This document shows, piece after piece, positions 15,369-24,337 of a DNA stretch of 42,765 bases. The notes beneath the pieces are model-generated. The model saw nothing but the letters and a program-made list of their open reading frames with translations. It was not told the DNA's origin and did no database searches. How positions within the stretch are numbered: the stretch's first letter is position 1; every line of letters begins with the position of its first letter. The position numbers were made by a program, and so were the translations under genes. The stretch spans positions 1 to 42,765 of the forward strand of contig JAIPCZ010000022.1 in NCBI GenBank assembly GCA_021737975.1, in the 5' to 3' direction. The DNA is from Polaromonas sp. (GTDB taxonomy: Bacteria; Pseudomonadota; Gammaproteobacteria; Burkholderiales; Burkholderiaceae_C).

Positions 15369-16331
15369 TCACAGCCTGCCGTGTCGCCTGAATCGCTCGG
15401 TCGCAGCCACCAGGGCTCGGGCAATGCCGGGCTCAAAGGCGGCGTGGCCGGCATCCTCGATCATTTCAAAACTCGCCTGCGGCCAGGCCTCGCGGAGCCG
15501 CCAGGCTGACAAGGGCGGGCAGATCACGTCGTGGCGGCCCTGGATGATGACGGCGGGCAGGTGCGCGATGCGCCCGACGTTGCGAATGAGCTGGTCCTCG
15601 CTCAAAAACGCGCCATTCAAAAAGTAGTGCGCCTCCAGGCGGCCCACGCCCAAAGCGACCGCGTCCGAGCCAAACTGGTCGGCCACCTCCGGGTGCGGCA
15701 GCAAATGCAGGCAACTGCCCTCGTAGCGACTCCAGGCACGCGCCGCCTGCAGGCTTGCCGCCGGGTCATCACCGAACAGCCGACGGCCAAAGGCCTGCAG
15801 CAAATCACTGCGCTCTGCTTGCGGGATTTGCGCCACAAACTCGGCGTGCTCCTTGGGGAAAAACCAGCGGATGCCATTCAGAAACCAGTCAAATTCGGGT
15901 CGGGTGCACAGGAAAATCCCGCGCAGAATGAAGCCGTTGCAGCGCTCGGGGTGGGCCTGGCCGTAGGCCAAGGCCAGCGTCGAGCCCCAGGAGCCGCCAA
16001 ACACCAGCCACCGGTCGATGCCCATCAGCGCCCGCAGGCGCTCGATGTCATCAATCAATAAGGGCGTGGTGTTCTGCCTGACTTCGCCCAGCGGCGTGGA
16101 CCGGCCGGCGCCACGCTGGTCAAACAGCACGATGCGGTAGAACGCCGGGTCAAAAAACTGCCGGTGTTTGGGCGACGAGCCCGAGCCCGGGCCCCCGTGC
16201 AAAAACAGCACCGGCACACCTTGCGGATTGCCGCATTCTTCCCAGTGCAGGGTGTGCAGGTCGTCCACGGCCAGGCGACCGCTGCGGTGAGGCTCAATCG
16301 GCGGAAACAGGGGATCAGGGGATGGATGCAT
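15369..16331 (-). CDS. pip: Prolyl aminopeptidase
   Basis: A 320-residue alpha/beta-hydrolase of peptidase family S33 that removes N-terminal proline from peptides in the cytoplasm. Seen: the oxyanion motif HGGPGSG (45-51), the nucleophile elbow GGSWGS with Ser114, a catalytic Asp in GRHDVICP and the catalytic His in DAGHAAF near the C-terminus. Length is normal for the family. The start ATG at 16331 (MHPSPDP) is chosen because the family begins shortly before the LHW.ECG block; an open extension up to 16424 runs into the upstream promoter region. It faces the exported-protein gene convergently. Confidence 0.9.
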   Translation of the reverse strand: MHPSPDPLFPPIEPHRSGRLAVDDLHTLHWEECGNPQGVPVLFLHGGPGSGSSPKHRQFFDPAFYRIVLFDQRGAGRSTPLGEVRQNTTPLLIDDIERLRALMGIDRWLVFGGSWGSTLALAYGQAHPERCNGFILRGIFLCTRPEFDWFLNGIRWFFPKEHAEFVAQIPQAERSDLLQAFGRRLFGDDPAASLQAARAWSRYEGSCLHLLPHPEVADQFGSDAVALGVGRLEAHYFLNGAFLSEDQLIRNVGRIAHLPAVIIQGRHDVICPPLSAWRLREAWPQASFEMIEDAGHAAFEPGIARALVAATERFRRHGRL

Positions 16332-16409
16332 GGGATTTGCCAAGGGATTTTGAGTGAGGCCTGGATTGTCAGAGCATCGGGTCGCCATGGCAATCACCGC
16401 GAGTCTTTC

Positions 16410-16422
16410 GATAGTGACTATC
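16410..16422. promoter_or_regulatory. GATAG-TGA-CTATC inverted repeat upstream of rubrerythrin
   Basis: A 5-bp inverted repeat with a three-base centre lies in the 201-base divergent gap between the aminopeptidase and rubrerythrin genes, in an AT-rich part of it. ATAG/CTAT half-sites are reminiscent of OxyR-type sites, but the spacing (3 rather than 7) is wrong, so an OxyR claim is not made. It could be the operator for the peroxide-defence genes downstream. Confidence 0.3.
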
Positions 16423-16532
16423 AATCAATTAGCAAATGTCAATTGGCCAAATACATAGTCTGGGGCTAACATTCGTCCTGTGCTGATCGAAACCTTCTAT
16501 CAGCAAATTGTTTTAAACCTCAGGAGTTCATC

Positions 16533-17015
<483 letters not shown>

Positions 17016-17062
17016 AGCTGCACCGACCCCTCACCCATCTCAATTCAAACTGGAAAAACACC

Positions 17063-17227
17063 ATGAAATCATATATGTGCATTGTTTGCGGCTTTATCTA
17101 TGACGAGGCCGCCGGCCACCCCGAGGACGGCATCGCCCCCGGCACCAAATGGGCTGACGTGCCCGAAAGCTGGGCCTGCCCCGACTGTGGCGTTGCCAAG
17201 GCCGACTTTGAAATGGTTGAAATCTGA
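17063..17227 (+). CDS. Rubredoxin
   Basis: A 54-residue protein, easily missed because of its size. It starts [18 protein letters not shown] and ends with [16 protein letters not shown], giving the two CxxCG iron-binding knuckles (Cys6, Cys9 and the later CPDCG pair) and the aromatic core of rubredoxins. It carries one electron on a single Fe(Cys)4 centre. Position between rubrerythrin and an FAD reductase makes it the electron shuttle of a peroxide-reducing chain. A GGAAAA stretch precedes the ATG. A strong hairpin begins 8 bases after its stop. Confidence 0.95.
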   Translation: MKSYMCIVCGFIYDEAAGHPEDGIAPGTKWADVPESWACPDCGVAKADFEMVEI

Positions 17228-17235
17228 AACTTTTC

Positions 17236-17259
17236 GGGACAGATCTTCAGATCTGTCCC
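17236..17259. repeat. Perfect 10-bp stem, 4-base loop palindrome (REP-like or attenuator)
   Basis: GGGACAGATC-TTCA-GATCTGTCCC is a perfect inverted repeat between the rubredoxin and reductase genes. No T-run follows, so it is not a standard Rho-independent terminator. Its shape and intergenic place suit either an mRNA-stabilising/processing hairpin that keeps reductase output below rubredoxin, or one copy of a dispersed REP-like palindrome. Only one copy is visible in this window. Confidence 0.65.
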
Positions 17260-17323
17260 CAACACTTTAAGCTTGCGGGACGGGCCTTTGGCTTTGTCCT
17301 CAACAACTATTGAAGAACGCACC

Positions 17324-18493
17324 ATGCAAAACCCCATCGTCATCATCGGTGCCGGCCTGGCCGGCTGGACCACCGCGCGCGAGCTGCGCAAGCTGGACAA
17401 GACCACGCCCGTGCTGCTGATCACGGCCGACAGCGGTGACTTTTACGCCAAGCCGTCCTTGTCCAACGCGTTCGCCCAAAAGCGCGGACCGGCGCAGTTG
17501 CTGACCACACCGGCGGCCAGCATGGCGGCAAGCCAGAACGTCACCTTGCAGGCGCACACCCGAGTCAAGGCCATTCACACCGCCAGCCAGACGGTGCACA
17601 CCAGCGCAGGCGACTTCACCTACGCCAAGCTGGTGCTGGCCACCGGCGCGCAGCCGATACGTATTCCGATGGACGGTGATGCCGCCAGCGCGGTGTTGTC
17701 GGTCAACTCCTTGCAAGACTTTTCGGCGTTCCATGAGCGACTGACTGACGGCCAAGAATCGGCTCAAACAGCGGCTGCCAAGCGGCACGTGGTCATCATG
17801 GGCGCCGGGCTGATCGGCTGTGAGTTTGCCAATGATCTGATCGGCTCAGGCTTGGCTGTCACCGTGGTTGATCCTTCTGCCAGCCCGATTGCGGCGCTGC
17901 TGCCACCCGGCCTGAGTGAGGAATTGCGCGAGGCACTGGCCAAGCAGGGCGTGGCCTGGCACTTTGGCACCACCGTGCAGCGGGTCGATCACGGGGCCAT
18001 GACCGGTGGCGCCTTGAAGGTGCAGCTGGACAATGGCGAGGTGCTGGCGGCCGATGTGGTGCTCAGCGCCATTGGCTTGCGTGCCGACCTGAGCCTGGCC
18101 CAGGCGGCGGGTTTGGCGTGTGACCGTGGCATCGTGGTGGACGCCCAGTTGCAGACCAGCGCCGCCAACGTGTATGCGCTGGGCGACGGCGCGCAATACG
18201 CCAACGGCCGCACGCTGCCCTACGTCATGCCGATCATGCACGCGGGCAAAGCGCTGGCCGCCACCCTCGCGGGCCAGCCGACGCCGGTGCAGTTTCCATT
18301 GATGCCCGTGGCTATCAAAACGCCAGCTTTGCCGCTTGTGGTGGCCCCGGCCGCACCGGGCACCGTGGGCCAGTGGTCGCAAAGTGAGCCCGGTGTCTGG
18401 CTGTTTGCCGATACGGATCACGTCATCAAAGGCTTTGCGCTGAGCGGCGCGCAAACCAGCCGCCGTGCCGAACTGGCCAAACAGGTGGTGTGA
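17324..18493 (+). CDS. Rubredoxin-NAD(+) reductase-type FAD oxidoreductase
   Basis: A 389-residue pyridine-nucleotide-disulfide-oxidoreductase family flavoprotein. The FAD motif VIIGAGLAGWTTARE is at 6-20, a second Rossmann motif VVIMGAGLIGCEF binds NAD(P)H in the middle, and YALGDGAQY is the C-terminal FAD contact. There is no redox-active CxxxC, which fits rubredoxin reductases (AlkT/RubB type) rather than disulfide reductases. ATG 17324 begins right before the FAD motif; a longer frame from 17273 overlaps the hairpin region. With rubrerythrin and rubredoxin upstream it completes an NADH to peroxide electron chain. Confidence 0.88.
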   Translation: MQNPIVIIGAGLAGWTTARELRKLDKTTPVLLITADSGDFYAKPSLSNAFAQKRGPAQLLTTPAASMAASQNVTLQAHTRVKAIHTASQTVHTSAGDFTYAKLVLATGAQPIRIPMDGDAASAVLSVNSLQDFSAFHERLTDGQESAQTAAAKRHVVIMGAGLIGCEFANDLIGSGLAVTVVDPSASPIAALLPPGLSEELREALAKQGVAWHFGTTVQRVDHGAMTGGALKVQLDNGEVLAADVVLSAIGLRADLSLAQAAGLACDRGIVVDAQLQTSAANVYALGDGAQYANGRTLPYVMPIMHAGKALAATLAGQPTPVQFPLMPVAIKTPALPLVVAPAAPGTVGQWSQSEPGVWLFADTDHVIKGFALSGAQTSRRAELAKQVV

Positions 18494-18531
18494 AGCGGGC
18501 ACCGCGCAGGTGAAAAAGTAAAAACTGCTGC

Positions 18532-18572
18532 GCCCGCAAGCGGGCCAACGCCCGAGTCGGGGCCGTCGCCCC
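18532..18572 (+). terminator. Pair of GC-rich hairpins between reductase and maeB
   Basis: GCCCGC-AA-GCGGGC (18532-18545) and GGGGC-CGTC-GCCCC (18559-18572) lie back to back in the 155-base gap after the reductase. Neither is followed by a T-run. They could end or attenuate the rubredoxin-reductase transcript; a promoter for maeB is probably just downstream (the AT-richer stretch near 18575-18600). Confidence 0.4.
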
Positions 18573-18648
18573 AAGGCATACAATTTCTCTTCTGTGCAAA
18601 CGCAAATGCCGGTCCCCCTTGGGCCGGTTCATAACAGCAGGAGACTCG

Positions 18649-20961
18649 ATGACCCAAGCCGCACCCACCACCGCCGAAGACAAACGCGCCGAATTGCGCC
18701 GTGCCGCGCTGGAGTACCACCAGTACCCGAAGCCGGGCAAGATTGCCATTGCCGCGACCAAACAGCTGGTCAATCAGCACGATCTGGCGCTGGCTTATTC
18801 TCCTGGCGTGGCCATTCCGTGCGAGGAAATCGTCAAGGACCCCAACAATGCCTACAAGTACACCAGCCGGGGCAACCTGGTGGGGGTGGTGACCAATGGC
18901 ACTGCGGTGCTGGGCCTGGGCGACATCGGGCCGCTGGCGGGCAAGCCGGTGATGGAAGGCAAGGCCGTGCTGTTCAAGAAATTCGCCGGGATTGACGTTT
19001 TTGACATCGAGATCGACGAGAAGCACGATCTCGACAAGCTGGTGGACATCATTGCCTCGCTGGAGCCGACCTTTGGCGGCATCAACCTTGAAGACATCAA
19101 GGCGCCCGACTGCTTTTACGTCGAGCGCAAATTGCGCGAGCGCATGAAGATCCCGGTCTTTCACGACGACCAGCACGGCACGGCCATCACGGTGGGCGCG
19201 GCCATTCTGAACGGCCTCAAGGTGGCTGGCAAACAACCCAAGGACGTGAAATTGGTCACCTCGGGCGCCGGTGCGGCAGCGCTGGCCTGCATCGGCTTGC
19301 TGGTCAAGCTGGGAATCCCCCGCGAGAACGTCTGGGTGACCGACCTCGCCGGTGTGGTGTATGAGGGCCGGGTCGAGTTGATGGACCCGGACAAGGCCAT
19401 TTATGCCCAGAAGACGGACGCCCGCAAGCTGGGCGAAGTCATCGACAACGCCGACGTCTTTTTGGGCCTGTCGGCGGGCGGTGTGCTCAAGGCCGACATG
19501 GTCAAACGCATGGCGGCCAACCCGATCATTTTTGCGCTGGCCAACCCCACGCCCGAGATCACGCCAGAGGAGGTCAAGTCGGTGCGAGACGATGCCATCA
19601 TGGGTACCGGCCGCTCCGATTATCCCAACCAGATCAACAACATCCTGTGTTTCCCGTACATTTTCCGCGGCGCGCTCGATGCCGGCGCCTCGACGATCAC
19701 GGTCGAGATGGAAATGGCGGCCGTGCATGCCATCGCCGAACTGGCCCAGGCCGAGCAAAGCGAAGTGGTTGCCGCCGCCTATGCCGGCGAGCCCCTGGCC
19801 TTCGGCCGTGATTACCTGATCCCCAAACCCTTTGACCCGCGCCTCATGATGAAGGTGGCGCCGGCGGTGGCGCAGGCCGCTTTTGACAGCGGCGTCGCAT
19901 TGCGCCCCATCACCGACATGGACGCGTATCGGGAAAGGCTGCAAAGCTTTGTCTACGCCTCGGGCACGGTGATGAAGCCGATCTTCACCGCGGCTAAAAA
20001 AGCGCTCAAGAAACGCGTGGCTTTTGCCGAGGGCGAAGAGGAGCGTGTGCTGCGCGCCGCGCAAATCGTTGTCGATGAGGGCCTGGCCATGCCGACCCTG
20101 ATCGGTCGCCCCAAAGTGATTGCCGAGCGCATCGACAAGTTTGGCTTGCGGCTCAAGGAAGGTGTGGATTACGCCGTGGTCAACGTTGAGCTCGATGAGC
20201 GTTACCGCGACTTCTGGCAAACCTACCACCGCATGACCGAGCGCAAGGGCATGACGGCGCAGGTGGCCAAGATTGAAATGCGCCGCCGCCTGACGCTGAT
20301 TGGCAGCATGCTGCTGCACAAGGGTTATGTTGACGGCCTGATTTGCGGCACCTGGGGCACCACGTCGGTGCATTTGCAATACATCGACCAGGTGGTGGGC
20401 CGGCGCGCGGGCGTCAACACCTACGCCTGCATGAACGGCCTGATGCTGCCGGGCAGGCAGGTGTTCCTGGTCGACACCCACGTCAACTACGACCCCACCG
20501 CCGAACAGCTGGCCGAAATCACCGTGATGGCGGCCGAGGAAATGAAGCGTTTTGGCATTCCCCCCAAAGCCGCCTTGCTGTCGCATTCGAACTTTGGCAG
20601 CAGCGACCAGCCCAGCGCCGTCAAGATGCGTGACACCCTGGCACTGCTGCGCGTGAAAGCGCCGTGGCTCGAGGTGGACGGCGAAATGCACGGCGATGTG
20701 GCGCTCGATGGCGCGTCACGCGCCAACCTGATGCCCAACAGCACCTTGCAGGGTGACGCCAATTTGCTGGTTCTGCCCAACATCGATGCCGCCAACATTG
20801 CCTACAACCTGCTTAAAACGGCTGCGGGCGGCAACATTGCCGTGGGTCCGGTGTTGCTCGGCGCGGCCAAGCCGGTGCATATCCTGACGGCCAGCACCAC
20901 GGTGCGCCGCATTGTCAACATGACCGCCCTCACGGTCGCCGACGCCAACGCCACCCGCTGA
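18649..20961 (+). CDS. maeB: NADP-dependent malic enzyme, MaeB type with phosphotransacetylase-like domain
   Basis: A 770-residue two-domain enzyme converting malate to pyruvate and CO2 with formation of NADPH. The N-terminal half has the malic enzyme blocks [23 protein letters not shown] and the signature [11 protein letters not shown]; the C-terminal half (about 440 onward) is a phosphotransacetylase-like domain ([29 protein letters not shown]), known to be regulatory in MaeB. An AGGAGA box lies before the ATG at 18649. It follows the rubredoxin reductase gene in the same direction, so it could supply reducing power, though the hairpins between them argue for its own promoter. Confidence 0.95.
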   Translation: MTQAAPTTAEDKRAELRRAALEYHQYPKPGKIAIAATKQLVNQHDLALAYSPGVAIPCEEIVKDPNNAYKYTSRGNLVGVVTNGTAVLGLGDIGPLAGKPVMEGKAVLFKKFAGIDVFDIEIDEKHDLDKLVDIIASLEPTFGGINLEDIKAPDCFYVERKLRERMKIPVFHDDQHGTAITVGAAILNGLKVAGKQPKDVKLVTSGAGAAALACIGLLVKLGIPRENVWVTDLAGVVYEGRVELMDPDKAIYAQKTDARKLGEVIDNADVFLGLSAGGVLKADMVKRMAANPIIFALANPTPEITPEEVKSVRDDAIMGTGRSDYPNQINNILCFPYIFRGALDAGASTITVEMEMAAVHAIAELAQAEQSEVVAAAYAGEPLAFGRDYLIPKPFDPRLMMKVAPAVAQAAFDSGVALRPITDMDAYRERLQSFVYASGTVMKPIFTAAKKALKKRVAFAEGEEERVLRAAQIVVDEGLAMPTLIGRPKVIAERIDKFGLRLKEGVDYAVVNVELDERYRDFWQTYHRMTERKGMTAQVAKIEMRRRLTLIGSMLLHKGYVDGLICGTWGTTSVHLQYIDQVVGRRAGVNTYACMNGLMLPGRQVFLVDTHVNYDPTAEQLAEITVMAAEEMKRFGIPPKAALLSHSNFGSSDQPSAVKMRDTLALLRVKAPWLEVDGEMHGDVALDGASRANLMPNSTLQGDANLLVLPNIDAANIAYNLLKTAAGGNIAVGPVLLGAAKPVHILTASTTVRRIVNMTALTVADANATR

Positions 20962-21035
20962 TACGCGACGGATCAGTGGCCCCCTGAACGGGCCAAGCCA
21001 GCCAGCGCTTAGCCCTTATTTCCTTGGTCTGAATT

Positions 21036-21067
21036 GCCCATGAATTGGGCGGTGGCTTGCTTTTTTT
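21036..21067 (+). terminator. Weak terminator candidate after maeB
   Basis: GCCCA-TGAAT-TGGGC (21036-21050) is followed ten bases later by a run of seven T (21061-21067). The stem is short and the T-run is detached, so this is at best a weak Rho-independent terminator for maeB. It lies 75 bases after the stop codon and before the ribonuclease gene. Confidence 0.4.
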
Positions 21068-21137
21068 CGGCGAATCAGCGACACTACAGCCTTGAATGTT
21101 CGGGTTTACCCGAACTTTTTTATTGGAAATTGAAGCG

Positions 21138-21530
21138 ATGCCGTGGTTGAACCGTTTTAAGTTGGCGCTGACTGGCTTGACGTTTTCCGCCGCCTTGCTG
21201 GCTGGTGGAACACAGGCCAAAGCTCCTCCTGCAGGGGAGCCGCAAAGCACGATCAGTCTGGCTGAGTTGCCAAGTCCCGGTCTGGAAATTTACCGGCGCA
21301 TCCACCAGGGCGGCCCGTTTGTCAGTGAAAAGGATGGTTCGGTTTTTGGTAACCGGGAGCGCTTGCTACCGGCCCAAAAGCGGGGTTTTTACCGTGAATA
21401 TACCGTGCCAACCCCCGGGCTGAAGCATCGGGGAGTCAGGCGGATTGTGTGCGGTGGCCCGACGCGAGGGCCCGAGATTTGTTATTACACCGCTGATCAC
21501 TATGAGAGTTTTCGTCGGATTGCGCCCTGA
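21138..21530 (+). CDS. Secreted ribonuclease of the RNase Sa/barnase (N1/T1) family
   Basis: A 130-residue protein with a signal peptide (RFKLALTGLTFSAALLAGG, cleavage near TQA-KAPP). The mature part matches microbial guanyl-specific ribonucleases: FYREYTVPTPG with catalytic Glu87, RGVRRIVCGG with Arg102 and YYTADHYESF with His121. The Glu-Arg spacing of 15 equals that of RNase Sa (E54-R69), and the YYT.DHY block is nearly identical. Cys105 and Cys115 may form a disulfide. Such enzymes cut single-stranded RNA after G and are exported or used as toxins. The next gene encodes a barstar-like inhibitor. Confidence 0.88.
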   Translation: MPWLNRFKLALTGLTFSAALLAGGTQAKAPPAGEPQSTISLAELPSPGLEIYRRIHQGGPFVSEKDGSVFGNRERLLPAQKRGFYREYTVPTPGLKHRGVRRIVCGGPTRGPEICYYTADHYESFRRIAP

Positions 21531-21571
21531 ATTTGAATTGTTGGTTTATAAATTGTGAAAAGAGAATCTAA

Positions 21572-22201
21572 ATGACACTCAGTCAAACCCTAGTTGAAAC
21601 CCCTGCCAAAAACGTCTCCGAGACGATTTTGAAGGGTGTTCGCCCCAATATCGTCCAGTCGATTCGGGCTTTTCGGGTGCAAGACTTGCAGGACGCGGCG
21701 CAAGCCATGGGACATCATTTTTTGTACGCGAACATCGCCAATGCCCAGAGCAAGCAGGATGTGCTCGACCTGATCGGTCAGCAGTTCATGCTGTCGGTGG
21801 CCGTGGGCAAAAACTTTGACTCGCTCTACGACAGCATGACCGACCCGGTGCACAAGTCTGGCCCGCAGCCTGGCTTTATCGTGGTGCTGGAGCACATTCC
21901 GGCGCATGCCAAGTTCGACAAGGAAGCGCGTGAGCAGCTGCTCGACATTTTCCGTGACACCGCCGACTACTGGGGTGACCGCAAAATTCCGTTCCGCTGT
22001 TTCTATTCCTTCTCCGTGGCACGGGCCGCATACACCAGCAAGGGCGACCACGCCCAGCTGTCCAGCAACCCACCGCCATCGGGCATTGAATTGCTTACCG
22101 AAAACGGCGAAAGAATGCCAACCGACAAGCTGCTCGACATCTCGCCGCAGGCGCTGCGCATGAGCAGCCCGTTCAACGCGGGCTACTGGATGACCGCCTG
22201 A
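21572..22201 (+). CDS. Barstar-like ribonuclease inhibitor, long form
   Basis: A 209-residue cytoplasmic protein without signal peptide. Residues about 55-150 resemble barstar: a helix [15 protein letters not shown], then [13 protein letters not shown], where Asp83 and Asp87 align with barstar Asp35 and Asp39, the residues that plug the barnase active site, followed by FIVVLEHIP and [12 protein letters not shown]. Barstar itself is only about 90 residues, so this form has an N-terminal extension of about 50 and a C-terminal one of about 60 residues of unknown use. It lies 41 bases downstream of the RNase gene and would protect the cell from enzyme that fails to be exported. Its end overlaps the convergent rsmA by 19 bases. 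Confidence 0.82.
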   Translation: MTLSQTLVETPAKNVSETILKGVRPNIVQSIRAFRVQDLQDAAQAMGHHFLYANIANAQSKQDVLDLIGQQFMLSVAVGKNFDSLYDSMTDPVHKSGPQPGFIVVLEHIPAHAKFDKEAREQLLDIFRDTADYWGDRKIPFRCFYSFSVARAAYTSKGDHAQLSSNPPPSGIELLTENGERMPTDKLLDISPQALRMSSPFNAGYWMTA

Positions 22202-22986
22202 CCCGGGTGCTGCGCGCTGGCCAGCGCCAGCGCCAGTCGCAGGTACTCGTCCACCGGCACCTCTTCGGCGCGCCGCTGCACATCAAATTCCCCGGCAAAA
22301 TCTTTCCCCTGCAGCCATGCGCCAAGGGTGTGGCGCAGCAATTTGCGCCTTTGGCTGAAAGCCACCTGCACCAGCTCGCTCAAGGCGTGCTCGTCCAGTG
22401 CGACCGCGTCCGGGCGTGGCCGCATGCGCACCACGGCGCTGTCCACGCGCGGTGGCGGGTCAAAGCTTTCGGGCGGCACAAACAGCACGTTTTCCATGGC
22501 ATAACGCCACTGCAGCATCACGCTCAGGCGGCCATAGGCGGGCGTTGATGGCCTGGCCACCATGCGGTCAATGACTTCCTTTTGCAGCATGAAGTGCTGG
22601 TCTTCGATGACGTCCACATACTGCAGCAAATGAAACAGGATGGGTGTCGAGATGTTGTAGGGCAGGTTGCCGACGACTCGGAGCCGAGTTGCGGCTTGCG
22701 CCAGGGCCAGTTGGTCAAAGTCGACCTTCAGCACATCCGATTCGATCACCCGCAACTGGCCATGGCTGCGCAGGCGCTGTGCGAGGTCACGGTCCAGCTC
22801 AATGACGGTCAAGGCGCCCAGACGCTCCACCAGCGGCTGGGTCAGCGCCGCCAGGCCGGGACCAATTTCAACCATGGCTTGACCCGGCTGCGGGTCGATG
22901 GCTTGCACAATGGCCTCGATGATGCTTCCGTCGGCCAGGAAATGCTGGCCAAAACGCTTGCGCGGGATGTGCTTGCCGTGTTTCAT
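22183..22986 (-). CDS. rsmA: 16S rRNA (A1518/A1519) dimethyltransferase
   Basis: A 267-residue SAM-dependent rRNA adenine dimethyltransferase (KsgA) that modifies two adjacent adenines in helix 45 during small-subunit maturation. Seen: RKRFGQHFL at the N-terminus, the SAM loop [16 protein letters not shown], and the catalytic motif GNLPYNIS. Start is ATG 22986 ([12 protein letters not shown]), 10 bases after the surA stop, so it is co-transcribed with surA. The common pdxA gene between surA and rsmA is missing here. Confidence 0.95.
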   Translation of the reverse strand: MKHGKHIPRKRFGQHFLADGSIIEAIVQAIDPQPGQAMVEIGPGLAALTQPLVERLGALTVIELDRDLAQRLRSHGQLRVIESDVLKVDFDQLALAQAATRLRVVGNLPYNISTPILFHLLQYVDVIEDQHFMLQKEVIDRMVARPSTPAYGRLSVMLQWRYAMENVLFVPPESFDPPPRVDSAVVRMRPRPDAVALDEHALSELVQVAFSQRRKLLRHTLGAWLQGKDFAGEFDVQRRAEEVPVDEYLRLALALASAQHPGQAVIQ

Positions 22987-22996
22987 GCGGGCACCG

Positions 22997-24331
22997 TCAC
23001 AGCGGCGGCTGGCGCAACTCGACATAGGCCCGGCCACGCAGCTCCTGCGTCCAGGTTTGTGTGGCTTCCTCGAGTTTTTTCTCGCGCAGCAGCGCGCGTA
23101 TTGCCCCGCGCTGCTCGGCTTCGCTCAGCTTGTTCTGACGCCGCTCCAGCACTTGAATCAGGTGCAGGCCAAAGCGCGACACCAGCGGTTCGCTGACTTC
23201 GCCCGGGGCCAACTGGTTCATCACATTCTCAAACTCGGGCACAAACATGCCCGGGCTGGCCCAGCCCAGGTCGCCACCCTGCGCCGCGCTGCCATCCTGC
23301 GAATGCTCGCGCGCCAGCGCGGCAAAATCCGCCTGCCCGGCCTGCACCCGCTTCTTGAAATCAAGCAGACGCGCGCGCGCCTGGGCTTCATCGAGCTGTG
23401 CTGAAGGGCGCAGCAAGATGTGGCGCGCACGGCTTTGCGTGACCGACATGGCGGGCAAGCCCACATTGACTTTCTCGATCACCTTCAAGACATGAAAACC
23501 TGCCAGCGAGCGAACCAGCTCTGCGACCTCACCCGGCGCGAGGCCCTGCGTGGCTTCAACAAACGAGGCCGGGTAGCGGTCTGCGCTGCGCAGACCCAAT
23601 TGGCCGTCATTCGACTGCGCCGAGGGCTCGGAGTAGGTGCGCACCAGGGTGGCGAAGTCCTCGCCCGCCCTCGCCCGCTCCAGCACCTTGCGCGCCTGCG
23701 CCTGCAAGGTTTGCACCTGGTCGGCGCTGGCGCCCTCGGGCACCGCAATCAGGACCTGCGCCAGATTGATGTCAAGCTGGCTTAAGTCCTGGGTGTTCCG
23801 CTGCGCCTGCAAATAAGCATCAATCTCGGACTCGGACACCCGCACCCTGGGCTCCAGGTCGCGCTCGCGCAAACGCTGCAGCAGGATTTGATCGCGCAGC
23901 TGGGACCGGAATTGACCGATGCTCAGACCATCGGCCTCCACCTGCCTGCGCAGTTCGGGCACGGTCAGCTGGTTTTGGGCGGCGATCGACTGCTCGGTCT
24001 GGTCAATGGCCGCCTCCTCGACACGAATGCCTGTTTCGCGCGCGAATTGAAGCAGTACCTTCTGGTTGATCAGGCGCTCCAGCATCTCCGCTGCCAGGCG
24101 TTGAAACTCGGGTGCCGGGCGCCGCTGCGCTGCCAATTGTTGTTGCACGCGCAAAACCTCGCGCTGCACCTCGGTATTGGTCAGGGGTTCGGAGTTGACC
24201 ACCGCCACAATATAGTCAGATGTGGCAGCGCCGCCGGCCGCGGGCGCGACTCGCAAGGCCTGCGCCTGCACTTGGGAGCCAAGCAAAGCGGTGGCCAGGG
24301 CAACAGATAAAAATTTGAAGCGGACAGTCAT
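22997..24331 (-). CDS. surA: Periplasmic chaperone/peptidyl-prolyl isomerase
   Basis: A 444-residue SurA. A signal peptide ([19 protein letters not shown]) directs it to the periplasm. After the N-terminal chaperone region come two parvulin domains: the first around [17 protein letters not shown] to [10 protein letters not shown], the second around [18 protein letters not shown] to [11 protein letters not shown]. SurA escorts unfolded outer-membrane proteins, LptD among them, to the Bam complex. It lies 6 bases downstream of lptD, and the shared operon matches its client relationship. The C-terminal helix after the second parvulin domain is present, so the protein is complete. Confidence 0.95.
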   Translation of the reverse strand: MTVRFKFLSVALATALLGSQVQAQALRVAPAAGGAATSDYIVAVVNSEPLTNTEVQREVLRVQQQLAAQRRPAPEFQRLAAEMLERLINQKVLLQFARETGIRVEEAAIDQTEQSIAAQNQLTVPELRRQVEADGLSIGQFRSQLRDQILLQRLRERDLEPRVRVSESEIDAYLQAQRNTQDLSQLDINLAQVLIAVPEGASADQVQTLQAQARKVLERARAGEDFATLVRTYSEPSAQSNDGQLGLRSADRYPASFVEATQGLAPGEVAELVRSLAGFHVLKVIEKVNVGLPAMSVTQSRARHILLRPSAQLDEAQARARLLDFKKRVQAGQADFAALAREHSQDGSAAQGGDLGWASPGMFVPEFENVMNQLAPGEVSEPLVSRFGLHLIQVLERRQNKLSEAEQRGAIRALLREKKLEEATQTWTQELRGRAYVELRQPPL

Positions 24332-24337
24332 GGTGGT

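Noticed and set aside
16410-16422. OxyR site upstream of rubrerythrin
   Set aside because: The ATAG/CTAT half-sites are three bases apart instead of seven, and no oxyR gene is in view; kept only as an unnamed inverted repeat.
18418-20691. 757-codon minus-strand frame opposite maeB
   Set aside because: Shadow of maeB in mirror frame; no recognisable domain in the product.
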